Shown: positions 1 to 7,107 of the stretch, in pieces | Position numbering within the stretch: position 1 is the stretch's first letter | How the letters are laid out: each line of letters opens with the position of its first letter | DNA from: Methylococcaceae bacterium | GTDB taxonomy: Bacteria; Pseudomonadota; Gammaproteobacteria; Methylococcales; UBA1147 | Direction: 5' to 3' | Assembly (NCBI GenBank): GCA_022616595.1 | Contig: JAKEEL010000186.1 | Coordinates: 1 to 18,899 of the forward strand | Length of the DNA: 18,899 nucleotides | Notes under the pieces: generated by a model | The model's input: only the letters and a program-made list of their open reading frames with translations | Databases searched by the model: none | Told to the model about the DNA's origin: nothing | Made by a program: the position numbers and the translations under genes

Positions 1-725
1 ATCACGAAATCCCGATCGCCCACGGCATCCAGGGAATTGTCCGAGGCTTCTTCGAAACCCAGTTGCTGCGCGCAATAGTCACGGTCGATCGGATAGCTGG
101 TGCCGGCCAGCGCGGCGGCCCCGAGCGGCATGATGTTGACGCGCTTGCGGCAGTCGGCCAGACGTTGCCGGTCGCGGTCCAGCATTGCGAACCAGGCCAT
201 CATATGATGGCCGAAAGTGACCGGCTGGGCGACCTGCAGGTGCGTAAAGCCCGGCATGATGGTCGCCGATTCCTGGTCGGCAATGTCGAGCAGCGCGTTC
301 TGAAGCCGGATGATTTGTTCGGTGATCTGGTCGATCGCATCGCGCAGATAGAGTCGGAGATCTGTTGCGACCTGATCGTTGCGCGACCGCCCGGTATGCA
401 GTTTTTTTCCGGCAGAGCCGATCCGATCGGTCAGACGGGCCTCGATGTTCATATGAACATCCTCGAGGCTGGCCGACCAGTTGAAATCACCGCGCTCGAT
501 ATCATCCAGAATAGCCTCGAGTCCTTCGCAGATCGCGTTGCACTCCGCGTCGCTGAGCACCCCGATCCGGTTCAACATTCGCGCGTGCGCTTGCGAGCCC
601 TGAATATCATAACGAGCCAGACGTTGATCGAATTGAACCGATGCGGTAAAAGTTTCCACGAAGGCGTCCGTTGCTTCGGTAAATCGGCCGCCCCACGGTT
701 TGCCCGGATCCTCTTCATTGCTCAT
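1..725 (-). CDS. argH: Argininosuccinate lyase, N-terminal part (cut by window edge)
   Basis: Cytosolic enzyme of arginine synthesis: cleaves argininosuccinate to arginine and fumarate. Reading the minus strand from the ATG at 725-723 gives 241 codons, running off the left edge; the family is about 460 residues, so the C-terminal half, including the mobile signature loop with the catalytic serine, is outside the window. Visible family motifs are KPWGGRF near the N-terminus (residues 9-15), TGRSRNDQVATD at 111-122, and GFTHLQVAQP around 159-168, in which His162 falls at the usual catalytic histidine position. The gene is divergent from algZ with only 45 nt between the start codons, the same arrangement as in Pseudomonas. 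Because the gap is so short its promoter must lie inside the algZ coding region. The start is supported by homology (the family begins a few residues before the KPWGGRF motif); the ribosome binding site is weak. Confidence 0.96.
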   Translation of the reverse strand, partial: MSNEEDPGKPWGGRFTEATDAFVETFTASVQFDQRLARYDIQGSQAHARMLNRIGVLSDAECNAICEGLEAILDDIERGDFNWSASLEDVHMNIEARLTDRIGSAGKKLHTGRSRNDQVATDLRLYLRDAIDQITEQIIRLQNALLDIADQESATIMPGFTHLQVAQPVTFGHHMMAWFAMLDRDRQRLADCRKRVNIMPLGAAALAGTSYPIDRDYCAQQLGFEEASDNSLDAVGDRDFV

Positions 726-744
726 TGCTTTACGGGAAAATTCG

Positions 745-770
745 TCCGAAGGAGAAATCCGAAGGAGAAA
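745..770 (+). repeat. Perfect 13-bp tandem repeat carrying two Shine-Dalgarno motifs before algZ
   Basis: The unit TCCGAAGGAGAAA occurs twice back to back (745-757 and 758-770) and ends directly at the algZ ATG at 771. Each unit has an AAGGAG core, at 749-754 and 762-767. The near copy lies only 3 nt from the ATG and the far copy 16 nt, so neither has the ideal 5-9 nt spacing. The repeat also fills most of the 45-nt gap between argH and algZ. Confidence 0.85.
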
Positions 771-1865
771 ATGAAGCATTATACACTGGCTAAACTCAAG
801 TACATGGTTCCATCAAAAGAACTCCACCCGGAAAGCCATCGATTGCTGCCGGATTGCTGTACCGTTAACGGCGTCTTGGCCGTTGTACTGATCGCCGAGG
901 CACTCGCGCTGCTGTTGCAGTTGTCCGACCGAGGACCGGCACAGCGGTTCTGGGTCGATCTCGGGATACGCTCGCTGTTCGTTCAGTGGATCGTTCTGAT
1001 CAGTGCGGCCGTGCTATGCCGCCTGAGTGGAGTCTTCTATCGCCGGGGACCCGGCTGGACCGGAATCGTCGCCTTTCTGATCATTCAGGCCGTGACCCTG
1101 ATCGTCAGCGCGATTGTTTATCAATTCCTTTTCGCAACGCTTTCCGATTGGTTCGAGCGGGATCCCGGATGGCAGTTTTTTTTGAGAAACCTCGGCATGA
1201 GCGGCATCGTTTCGCTGATCCTGCTGCGTTATAGCTATGTGCAGTTACGCTGGAAAAGGCAGGAACGCTCTGAAGCGGAAGCCCGATTGGATGCCTTGCA
1301 ATCGCGAATCCGTCCGCATTTTCTGTTCAACAGCCTCAACACCATCGCGAGCCTCACGCGGAGTAATCCGGCGTTGGCCGAGGAAATCGTCCAGGATCTG
1401 GCCGAATTGTTCCGTGCTTGTCTGATGCCGCACCAAAAACTGATCGATGTATGCGACGAGCTGGAATTGGTCCGGCAATATCTGAACATCGAATCGCAGC
1501 GGCTCGGCAAGCGTCTTAAAATAGTCTGGCGGACCGAGACCGTACCCGGAGATGCCAGAATTCCGCCGTTGACCTTGCAGCCGCTGGTCGAAAATGCGGT
1601 AAAGCATGGGATTGAACCCTCCGAGACAGGCGGGGAGATTCGTCTGGAAGGCCAACTCGAGCAGGATGAATTGGTCTTCTGTGTTGAAAATTCCCTGCCG
1701 GCAGATCACGTGGTTCAACGCCGGAACGGGAACCGCATGGCATTGGAAAATGTGGAAGCCCGGATCCAGGGATGCTTTCCGGGCCGGGGACAGGTTATTA
1801 CCAGTGTCGATCACGGTGTTTTCCGGGTCCGGCTTGTGTTTCCCTATACCCGCTCGAAGCGATGA
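771..1865 (+). CDS. algZ: LytS/AlgZ-type sensor histidine kinase
   Basis: Inner-membrane sensor, 364 residues, paired with the AlgR regulator that follows. The N-terminal part has hydrophobic stretches at about 33-50, 68-86, 97-122 and 141-153, consistent with a multi-helix membrane sensor and no large periplasmic domain. The kinase half carries the LytS-type histidine box RPHFLFNSLN (181-190, His183 the likely phospho-acceptor), an N-box PLVENAVKHG (271-280, Asn275) and a C-terminal GNRMALENVEARI box (320-332). This short, divergent ATP-binding region is normal for the family. The open frame continues upstream to 63, but that part is antisense to argH; the ATG at 771 sits right behind a purine-rich Shine-Dalgarno block. 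The stop overlaps the algR start (ATGA). In Pseudomonas the pair controls alginate, twitching and other surface traits; the stimulus here is unknown. Confidence 0.92.
   Translation: MKHYTLAKLKYMVPSKELHPESHRLLPDCCTVNGVLAVVLIAEALALLLQLSDRGPAQRFWVDLGIRSLFVQWIVLISAAVLCRLSGVFYRRGPGWTGIVAFLIIQAVTLIVSAIVYQFLFATLSDWFERDPGWQFFLRNLGMSGIVSLILLRYSYVQLRWKRQERSEAEARLDALQSRIRPHFLFNSLNTIASLTRSNPALAEEIVQDLAELFRACLMPHQKLIDVCDELELVRQYLNIESQRLGKRLKIVWRTETVPGDARIPPLTLQPLVENAVKHGIEPSETGGEIRLEGQLEQDELVFCVENSLPADHVVQRRNGNRMALENVEARIQGCFPGRGQVITSVDHGVFRVRLVFPYTRSKR
778..783 (-). promoter_or_regulatory. Candidate -10 element for argH
   Basis: The minus strand reads TATAAT, a perfect sigma-70 -10 hexamer, inside the first codons of algZ. 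It would start transcription near 771 and give argH a leader of about 46 nt. No good -35 hexamer sits 16-18 nt upstream, so this is a weak prediction. Confidence 0.3.
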
Positions 1866-2623
1866 AGATACTGGTCGTCGATGATGAAAAACCGGCCCGG
1901 CAGCGCTTGATCGGCCTGCTCCGGGAAATCGGTCCGGACCTCCAGGTGGTCGGCGAAGCTTCGAATGGCGTGGACGCGGTCGATCAATGCATCACGAGAG
2001 ACGTGGATTTGTTATTGATGGATATCCGGATGCCCCTGATGGACGGTCTCGATGCAGCCCGGGAAATCGCCCGCTTGCCGCATCCTCCGGTGGTGATTTT
2101 TTTGACCGCCTTCGACGAACACGCGTTGGAAGCCTTCGATTCCAATGCCATCGACTATTTGCTCAAGCCGATTCGGAAGTCCCGACTGCAGACCGCGCTC
2201 GAAAAGGCCAAAGTTTTCAATCTGGCCCGCTGGAAAGTACTCGAATCGAGCCCGCTTATGACGGGCAGGATGCGCTCCCATATCGCCGCGCATAACCGCG
2301 GCGAGGTCGTCCTGATGCCGGTCGGCGAAGTTCGCTATTTTCAAGCGGACCGCAAATATGTGCTCGCCTGTTCGGCGACACAGCGCATTTTGATCGACGA
2401 AGCTCTGAAAGCCCTGGAGAAGGAATTTTCGCCGCTCCTGGTCCGCGTGCACAGGAACGCGCTGGTCTCGGCACGCTACATCCGGGGTGTGTACCGGGAC
2501 CCGAATGGACGATTGCAGGTACGCCTGGATGGCATTCGGGAGTCCATAGAAGTCAGCAGACGGCATGTTTCCGCGTTACGCCACTCGTTGACCAATCGAT
2601 CGGCCAAAGACTCTTCATTTTGA
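1862..2623 (+). CDS. algR: LytTR-family response regulator AlgR
   Basis: DNA-binding response regulator, 253 residues, partner of AlgZ. Residues 1-120 form a receiver domain: acidic pocket Asp7-Asp8, phospho-acceptor Asp54 in LLLMDIRMP, conserved Thr82 (FLTAFDEHA) and Lys102 in LLKPI. The C-terminal part, about 145-245, is a LytTR domain, with the typical GEVRYFQADRKYVLA strand, a VHRNALVS segment, and an ISVSRRH-like EVSRRHV end. Length and the position of Asp54 match Pseudomonas AlgR. The ATG at 1862 overlaps the algZ stop by 4 nt, so the pair is translationally coupled; a longer open frame starting at 1772 only adds residues antisense or out of frame within algZ. In Pseudomonas AlgR binds both near and far promoter sites; no clear AlgR box was recognised in this window. 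Confidence 0.94.
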   Translation: MKILVVDDEKPARQRLIGLLREIGPDLQVVGEASNGVDAVDQCITRDVDLLLMDIRMPLMDGLDAAREIARLPHPPVVIFLTAFDEHALEAFDSNAIDYLLKPIRKSRLQTALEKAKVFNLARWKVLESSPLMTGRMRSHIAAHNRGEVVLMPVGEVRYFQADRKYVLACSATQRILIDEALKALEKEFSPLLVRVHRNALVSARYIRGVYRDPNGRLQVRLDGIRESIEVSRRHVSALRHSLTNRSAKDSSF

Positions 2624-2626
2624 TTT

Positions 2627-2635
2627 TGTTACAAT
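2627..2635 (+). promoter_or_regulatory. Extended -10 promoter, likely for hemC operon
   Basis: TGTTACAAT is an extended -10 element (TG at 2627-2628, one base, then TACAAT at 2630-2635, five of six matches to TATAAT), lying 4 nt after the algR stop codon. Extended -10 promoters need little -35 contact, and no good -35 is seen. Transcription would start near 2642 and leave a leader of about 98 nt before hemC, which also holds a 10-bp palindrome CAAGCGCTTG (2662-2671). Confidence 0.5.
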
Positions 2636-2739
2636 ACCTTCCCGACCCGGGCGGCAAGATCCAAGCGCTTGAATCCAAACATTGGTCTGTTCCGGTGCAC
2701 GGATGGATCAATTCGAAACGATCAAAACAGAAACAGAAT

Positions 2740-3666
2740 TTGCAAAGAAGTCTGATCCGAATCGCGACCCGTAAGAGTCAGTTGGCTGTCTGGCAGGCCG
2801 AGCATGTCGCGGAGCAGTTAAAAAAGCTCGAAGCCGGGATTCAAATCGAACTGGTTCCGATGACGACGCGCGGCGACAGGATTCTCGATTCACCCCTGGC
2901 AAAAGTCGGTGGCAAGGGTCTGTTCGTCAAGGAACTCGAGGATGGGATATTGCGCGGCGACGCCGATCTCGCGGTGCATTCCATGAAGGATGTTCCAGCC
3001 GACTTGCCGTCCGGCCTGTACCTCGCGGCGATCCTGGAACGGGAAGATCCGCGCGACGCTTTGGTTTCCCGGCGATATGCGAGCGATGCGGAAATTCCGG
3101 CCGGCGCCGTGATCGGCACCTCGAGCCTGCGGCGCCAGATGCAGTTCAAGGCGCGGCATCCGGGCTGTCAGGTGATGAGTCTGCGCGGCAATGTCAACAC
3201 CCGGCTGCAAAAACTGGACGAAGGCCGCTATGATGCCATCCTGCTTGCCTCGGCCGGCCTGAAAAGACTGGGGTTGGCGCACAGAATCAGGGAGCCCTTG
3301 GCCCTTGGCGCAAGTTTGCCGGCCATCGGTCAGGGCGCGATCGGAGTCGAATGCCGGCAGAACGATACCGATCTCGGCGAGTTATTGGGGAAATTAAATC
3401 ACCCGGAAACCGAACGCTGCATTCGGTGTGAAAGGGCCATGAATGCCCGTCTCAGCGGAGGTTGTCAGGTCCCGATCGCGGGCTTCGCCGAATCGGAAGG
3501 CCAAACCTTGTATTTGAGAGGGCTGGTCGGAGAAGGCGACGGCAGTTTGATCATCCGCGCGGAACTCCGGGGTGATTGCGGAAATCCCGAAGATTTGGGT
3601 CGGAATCTCGCGGAACGATTGCTCGCGAACGGCGCGGACCGGATACTGGAAAAATATTTGGATTGA
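2740..3666 (+). CDS. hemC: Porphobilinogen deaminase (hydroxymethylbilane synthase)
   Basis: Cytosolic enzyme joining four porphobilinogen units into hydroxymethylbilane, with a covalently bound dipyrromethane cofactor. The chosen TTG start gives 308 residues. It begins with the family pattern LIRIATRKSQLAVWQAEHV, then LAVHSMKDVP with catalytic Asp84 and MNARLSGGCQVP with the cofactor-binding Cys242. Both numbers equal those of the E. coli enzyme, the main reason for this start. No in-frame ATG exists before the core; alternatives are a TTG at 2620 overlapping the algR stop, a GTG at 2695 or a CTG at 2752. No clear Shine-Dalgarno is seen. The gene follows algR, as in Pseudomonas, and hemD begins 10 nt after its stop. 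The function is near certain, the start less so. Confidence 0.95.
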   Translation: MQRSLIRIATRKSQLAVWQAEHVAEQLKKLEAGIQIELVPMTTRGDRILDSPLAKVGGKGLFVKELEDGILRGDADLAVHSMKDVPADLPSGLYLAAILEREDPRDALVSRRYASDAEIPAGAVIGTSSLRRQMQFKARHPGCQVMSLRGNVNTRLQKLDEGRYDAILLASAGLKRLGLAHRIREPLALGASLPAIGQGAIGVECRQNDTDLGELLGKLNHPETERCIRCERAMNARLSGGCQVPIAGFAESEGQTLYLRGLVGEGDGSLIIRAELRGDCGNPEDLGRNLAERLLANGADRILEKYLD

Positions 3667-3677
3667 TCGTTCGATCA
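3664..3677. repeat. 14-bp inverted repeat linking hemC stop and hemD start
   Basis: TGATCG at 3664-3669 and CGATCA at 3672-3677 are perfect 6-bp arms around TT. The left arm contains the hemC stop codon and the right arm ends on the A of the hemD ATG. There is no other ribosome binding signal for hemD in this 10-nt gap, so the structure may tie hemD translation to ribosomes finishing hemC. Confidence 0.6.
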
Positions 3678-4510
3678 TGAATGCTCAAAAAGCGCTGGCC
3701 GGACTCGCGATATTGGTGACCCGGCCGGAGCGCCAAGCGGAACCATTGTGCAGCTTGATTGAAGCCGAGGGCGGCGAAGCCGTGCGCTTTCCGACCCTCG
3801 AAATCCGTGCATGCAATCCGCCCGGAAGCGTGTTTTCCAGTCTTGGGGATCTGCAGGATTTCGACTGGTTGGTTTTCATCAGCGCCAATGCGGTGTATTT
3901 TGCGCTGAATGCGTGTGACAATGAATTTTCGATTCCGGCGCAAGTAAAAGTGGCCGCAATCGGTGAGGCGACGGCGCTCGCATTGGAACAGAGCGGAATA
4001 GCGGTTGATCTGGTTCCGCGCGAGCGATTCAACAGCGAGGCATTTCTGGAATTGCCGGAAATGCAATCGGTCGCGGGGCGGCGTTTTCTGATCGTTCGAG
4101 GCCGGGGAGGGCGTGAAATGCTGGCCGACGCATTGCAAGAGCGCGGTGCACGTGTTATGTATGCGGAAGTTTACCAACGGCTTCGTCCGACCGTCGATAT
4201 TGACAGTTATCTTCAGGTTTGGCAGGAGCGGGGCATTGACGCCGTGACGGTCTTCAGTGGAGAATCGCTGATGAATTTTATCGCCATGTTGGGCGCCAAG
4301 GGCATGGCTTGGGCGCGGAATATTCCGCTGGTGGTGGCCGGTGAGCGGATCGCGTGCCAAGCGGAGTCACACGGATTTAAAAAAGTAATACTTGCAGCCA
4401 AAGCAACGGATTGGGCATTATTCGATGCCTTGACCAGGATATCCGATCCTGACCGGGATCGAGGGATCGTATCCGGTAGCGATGATTTGACGATGCCTTT
4501 ATCAGAATAA
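3677..4510 (+). CDS. hemD: Uroporphyrinogen-III synthase
   Basis: Cytosolic enzyme that closes hydroxymethylbilane into uroporphyrinogen III with inversion of ring D; 277 residues, slightly longer than the roughly 250 usual. Family features are the start ILVTRPERQAEPLCSLIEAEGGEAVRFP-type strand (residues about 11-38), the segment DWLVFISANAVYFAL, the KVAAIGEATALAL helix, RFLIVRGRGGREMLADAL in the second half, the AEVYQRLRP strand and the VFSGESLMNF patch. Sequence conservation in this family is always low, so position right after hemC is part of the evidence. The ATG at 3677 is the first codon after the hemC stop that gives a family-like N-terminus; the open frame before it lies inside hemC. 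The last 25 residues are polar and probably disordered. Confidence 0.93.
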   Translation: MNAQKALAGLAILVTRPERQAEPLCSLIEAEGGEAVRFPTLEIRACNPPGSVFSSLGDLQDFDWLVFISANAVYFALNACDNEFSIPAQVKVAAIGEATALALEQSGIAVDLVPRERFNSEAFLELPEMQSVAGRRFLIVRGRGGREMLADALQERGARVMYAEVYQRLRPTVDIDSYLQVWQERGIDAVTVFSGESLMNFIAMLGAKGMAWARNIPLVVAGERIACQAESHGFKKVILAAKATDWALFDALTRISDPDRDRGIVSGSDDLTMPLSE

Positions 4511-4524
4511 ATTAGGTAAGTTTG

Positions 4525-4545
4525 CCGGGTGACCCGGGGTCCGGG
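4525..4545 (+). other. Three complementary GC arms in the hemD-hemX gap
   Basis: In the 80-nt gap between hemD and hemX, CCGGG (4525-4529), CCCGG (4533-4537) and CCGGG (4541-4545) follow each other with 3-nt spacers. The middle arm can pair with either side, giving two mutually exclusive short hairpins. There is no T-run behind them, so this is not an intrinsic terminator. It may slow or protect the transcript between hemCD and hemXY. Otherwise the gap holds only the hemX ribosome binding site (GAGAGG, 4576-4581). Confidence 0.4.
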
Positions 4546-4590
4546 CTGTCGGCTGAAACCTGAGTGTGACGGACTGAGAGGATTATAAAA

Positions 4591-5823
4591 GTGGGCGAAG
4601 AAAACACTGGCATTGCACCACCGGGTGAGTTCAATGCCGCACCGGAAAGGGTTGTGAACAATAAGAAAGATACCAGTAACCTGTACGGCGTGCTGGTGCT
4701 CCTGATCGTGCTGCTCGTCGGTGGCGCAGGCTTCTTTTTTCTACAGCAGTTGCGCTCCGAGCAGGAAGGGCTGGGAGGCGCGCTGGACAAGGGCGACCGG
4801 CGCATAGCCACCCTGAGTGAGCAATTGAGCACATTGCAGCGTCAGTTGAGCACCCTGCAGTCGCAAATCGCAACCACGCAGAACAGTCTTGCGACCAAAG
4901 AAAGCAAGTTCGAACGCGAGTTGGCCGACTTCAAGGAACACCAGAGCAATCAACTCACCGCCGTCAAGTCGGAACTGTCCGGGTCGATTTATAAAATCCA
5001 GGATCTACTGAATCGGACCCGCGGCGACTGGATGATCGCGGATGCCGAGTACCTGCTCAGTGTCGCGAACCAGCGATTGAATCTGGTCGGTGACGTCAAA
5101 ACCAGTCTGGTTGCATTACAGGCCGCGGACGAGCGTTTACGCGATAGCGGGAATCCGGGCGTTTTCAAGGTCCGTGAGGAAGTGGCACGGGAAATCAATA
5201 TGTTGAAAGAACTCAGACCGGTCGATATCGTCGGTGTGTTCTCCCGAATCCGGATTCTCGACGATCTGGTCGCGAATCTTCCGGTGTTCCTGCCACACTC
5301 CGGCACGGTGCTGGAAAAGACCCGGAACGATGAACCCGGAAGTAAAACCGAGGAAATCTCCGGGGTCGACGAATTTCTCGATTCGGCATTGGAGGATCTG
5401 AAGGGGCTGGTTGTAGTCCGCCGCTCGGACCGGAAAATCGATGCCGTCTTACAACCGGAAGAGGTGCGGATTATTCGTCAAGAACTCAGGCTCAAGCTCG
5501 AAATGGTGAGACTGGCCCTGCTGGAACGCGATTCCAAGTTTTTTCTGCAAAATATTGAGGAGATCCAAAGCTGGTTGGGCGCCCATTTTCGGCCGGATGC
5601 GCCTGAAACCAAGAAATTCAAGGAGGAACTTGAGTCATTGAGGGCGGTGGGCTTGGACATCGATTACCCGGACATCGGCGGTTCGCTGACATTACTACAG
5701 AATCTGGCCGCCTTGCGGGTCGAGACCGACCGGACCGAAGCGGCCAAACCGGTCTCGCCGACTCCCGCCAAGCCGGAAGCGACTCAAACAAAGGATCGCA
5801 AGTCGACAGGAGTGCGGCCGTGA
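4591..5823 (+). CDS. hemX: HemX-like membrane-anchored protein of the heme gene cluster
   Basis: Inner-membrane protein of 410 residues, historically called an uroporphyrinogen-III C-methyltransferase-like protein although it has no methyltransferase domain. Layout: a polar N-terminal tail (1-30), one transmembrane helix at about 31-53 (LYGVLVLLIVLLVGGAGFFF), a coiled coil at about 55-125 rich in repeated LSTLQ-type heptads, then a helical C-terminal domain with the family stretch DWMIADAEYLLSVANQRL. The last 35 residues are Pro/Thr/Lys rich. The start is GTG with a GAGAGG ribosome binding site about 9 nt upstream. The stop overlaps the hemY GTG (GTGA), so the two are coupled. The role in tetrapyrrole synthesis is inferred from constant linkage to hemCD and hemY; no enzymatic activity can be read from the sequence. 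Confidence 0.9.
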   Translation: MGEENTGIAPPGEFNAAPERVVNNKKDTSNLYGVLVLLIVLLVGGAGFFFLQQLRSEQEGLGGALDKGDRRIATLSEQLSTLQRQLSTLQSQIATTQNSLATKESKFERELADFKEHQSNQLTAVKSELSGSIYKIQDLLNRTRGDWMIADAEYLLSVANQRLNLVGDVKTSLVALQAADERLRDSGNPGVFKVREEVAREINMLKELRPVDIVGVFSRIRILDDLVANLPVFLPHSGTVLEKTRNDEPGSKTEEISGVDEFLDSALEDLKGLVVVRRSDRKIDAVLQPEEVRIIRQELRLKLEMVRLALLERDSKFFLQNIEEIQSWLGAHFRPDAPETKKFKEELESLRAVGLDIDYPDIGGSLTLLQNLAALRVETDRTEAAKPVSPTPAKPEATQTKDRKSTGVRP

Positions 5824-7070
5824 AGTATCTAATCTACTTGCTTGCGGCATTGTTTATCGCGGTCGCCGCCGCTTTCTATCTGCATCAGTTCCTGTTCGCG
5901 AGCGATAACCCGGGGCACGTTCTGATCGGCTACGGAAGCTGGTCGCTGGAAACTTCGTTGTATTTCGCGGGTTTTGTGATCCTTGTCGCATTCATCGCTT
6001 TTTATATCTTGTTGCGCCTGATCGGTATTGTGATCGGGTTGCCAAGGCGTATGAAAAGAAAAGGGCCGGCGGCGCGGCGCGGCGGCGATGTGTCCTACCA
6101 AAGTCTGGTCGCCGGATTGATCGATTCCGCCGAAGGTAACTGGGAAAGCGCCGAAAAGTCGCTGATCCGCCATGCCGCGAACAGCGGGGCTCCGCTGATC
6201 CATTATTTGACGGCCGCAAAGGCCGCCCAGTTTCGCGGGGCGGTCGCCAAGCGCGATGAATACCTGCGACTCGCGCACCAGAGCACTCCGGGCGCGGAGT
6301 TGACCGTAGGGTTGACCGAAGCGCAATTGCAACTTTCGGATCAACAATTCGACAAGGCGCTCGAAAGTCTCACGGCTCTGCGCTCGGTCGCTCCGACCCA
6401 TGCGACCGTGCTCAGACTGCTACATGATACCTACCGGCATCTCGATGATTGGAGCGCCATCCGGAAGCTCCTGCCTGATTTGAGCAAAAACCGGGTGTTG
6501 ATGGAAGCCGAGATTAAATTGCTGGAAACGGAAACCTACAGCGAACTCCTGAAGAAAGCCGCGACTTCAAAGGACCGCGAATCGATCACCCGGTTATGGA
6601 ACGAGGTTCCGGCGCATATCAAAAGTGTTCCCGGCATGCTCGCGGTTTATTATGCGGCGATGATCGATGCGGGCGCCGGGGTCGACATCGAGGAGGCGCT
6701 GCGCAAGGACCTCGAGAAAGATTGGAATGAAACCCTGCTGGTACTTTATGGATGCATACAGTCGGACAATCCCAAACGGCAGTTGGCCAAGGCGGAGGTC
6801 TGGGTATCCAAGCATCCCGGCGATGCGATCTTGATGCGAATGCTCGGTAAGTTAAGCATGCGCGCGAACAATCGGGAAAAGGCCGAAATGTATCTACGAT
6901 CCAGCGTCGAACTCGAGCCGAGCGTCGATGGCTTCCTGTTTCTCGGCGACCTATTCTCGGAAAAGGGTGAAAAAGACCGGGCGCTGGAAAGTTTTCGCAA
7001 GGGACTGCTGTTTGCTTCGGACGAGGTTGTGAAGCAGATCGACTACCTGCCGGTCGAACCGGCGGGTTGA
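5820..7070 (+). CDS. hemY: HemY-like TPR protein of the heme gene cluster
   Basis: Inner-membrane protein, 416 residues, of the proteobacterial HemY N-terminal family (unrelated to the protoporphyrinogen oxidase also called HemY in Bacillus). Two hydrophobic helices at about 3-20 and 46-72 enclose a short loop with the family pattern DNPGHVLIGYGSWSLETSL; a basic patch RRMKRK follows on the cytoplasmic side. The rest is made of tetratricopeptide-like helix pairs, for instance residues about 120-135 (EGNWESAEKSL), 160-190, 330-355 and 365-400 (FLGDLFSEKGEKDRALESF). It probably acts as a scaffold for heme-pathway enzymes at the membrane; this is inference from domain type and linkage. The GTG start overlaps the hemX stop. 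It ends the operon, facing the RND pump gene with 37 nt between stop codons. Confidence 0.92.
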   Translation: MKYLIYLLAALFIAVAAAFYLHQFLFASDNPGHVLIGYGSWSLETSLYFAGFVILVAFIAFYILLRLIGIVIGLPRRMKRKGPAARRGGDVSYQSLVAGLIDSAEGNWESAEKSLIRHAANSGAPLIHYLTAAKAAQFRGAVAKRDEYLRLAHQSTPGAELTVGLTEAQLQLSDQQFDKALESLTALRSVAPTHATVLRLLHDTYRHLDDWSAIRKLLPDLSKNRVLMEAEIKLLETETYSELLKKAATSKDRESITRLWNEVPAHIKSVPGMLAVYYAAMIDAGAGVDIEEALRKDLEKDWNETLLVLYGCIQSDNPKRQLAKAEVWVSKHPGDAILMRMLGKLSMRANNREKAEMYLRSSVELEPSVDGFLFLGDLFSEKGEKDRALESFRKGLLFASDEVVKQIDYLPVEPAG

Positions 7071-7107
7071 TCGCAATCGTCGAACCCTTCAGGCCTGGAT
7101 CGAACTT

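Noticed and set aside
63..770. Upstream half of the long plus-strand frame that ends in algZ
   Set aside because: It is antisense to argH, whose family motifs are unmistakable on the minus strand; the real algZ start is the ATG at 771.
2703..2790. Frameshift joining the ATG at 2703 to hemC
   Set aside because: It would add about a dozen non-family residues before the conserved start, while the TTG gives exact family numbering; a frameshift is not needed.
4584..4589. TATAAA just before hemX as a -10 element
   Set aside because: No -35 match and the transcript would start inside the hemX coding region.
7049..7063. GCCGGT-CGA-ACCGGC hairpin at the end of hemY as a terminator
   Set aside because: Stable stem but inside the coding end and not followed by a T-run; the 37-nt convergent gap shows no intrinsic terminator for either strand.
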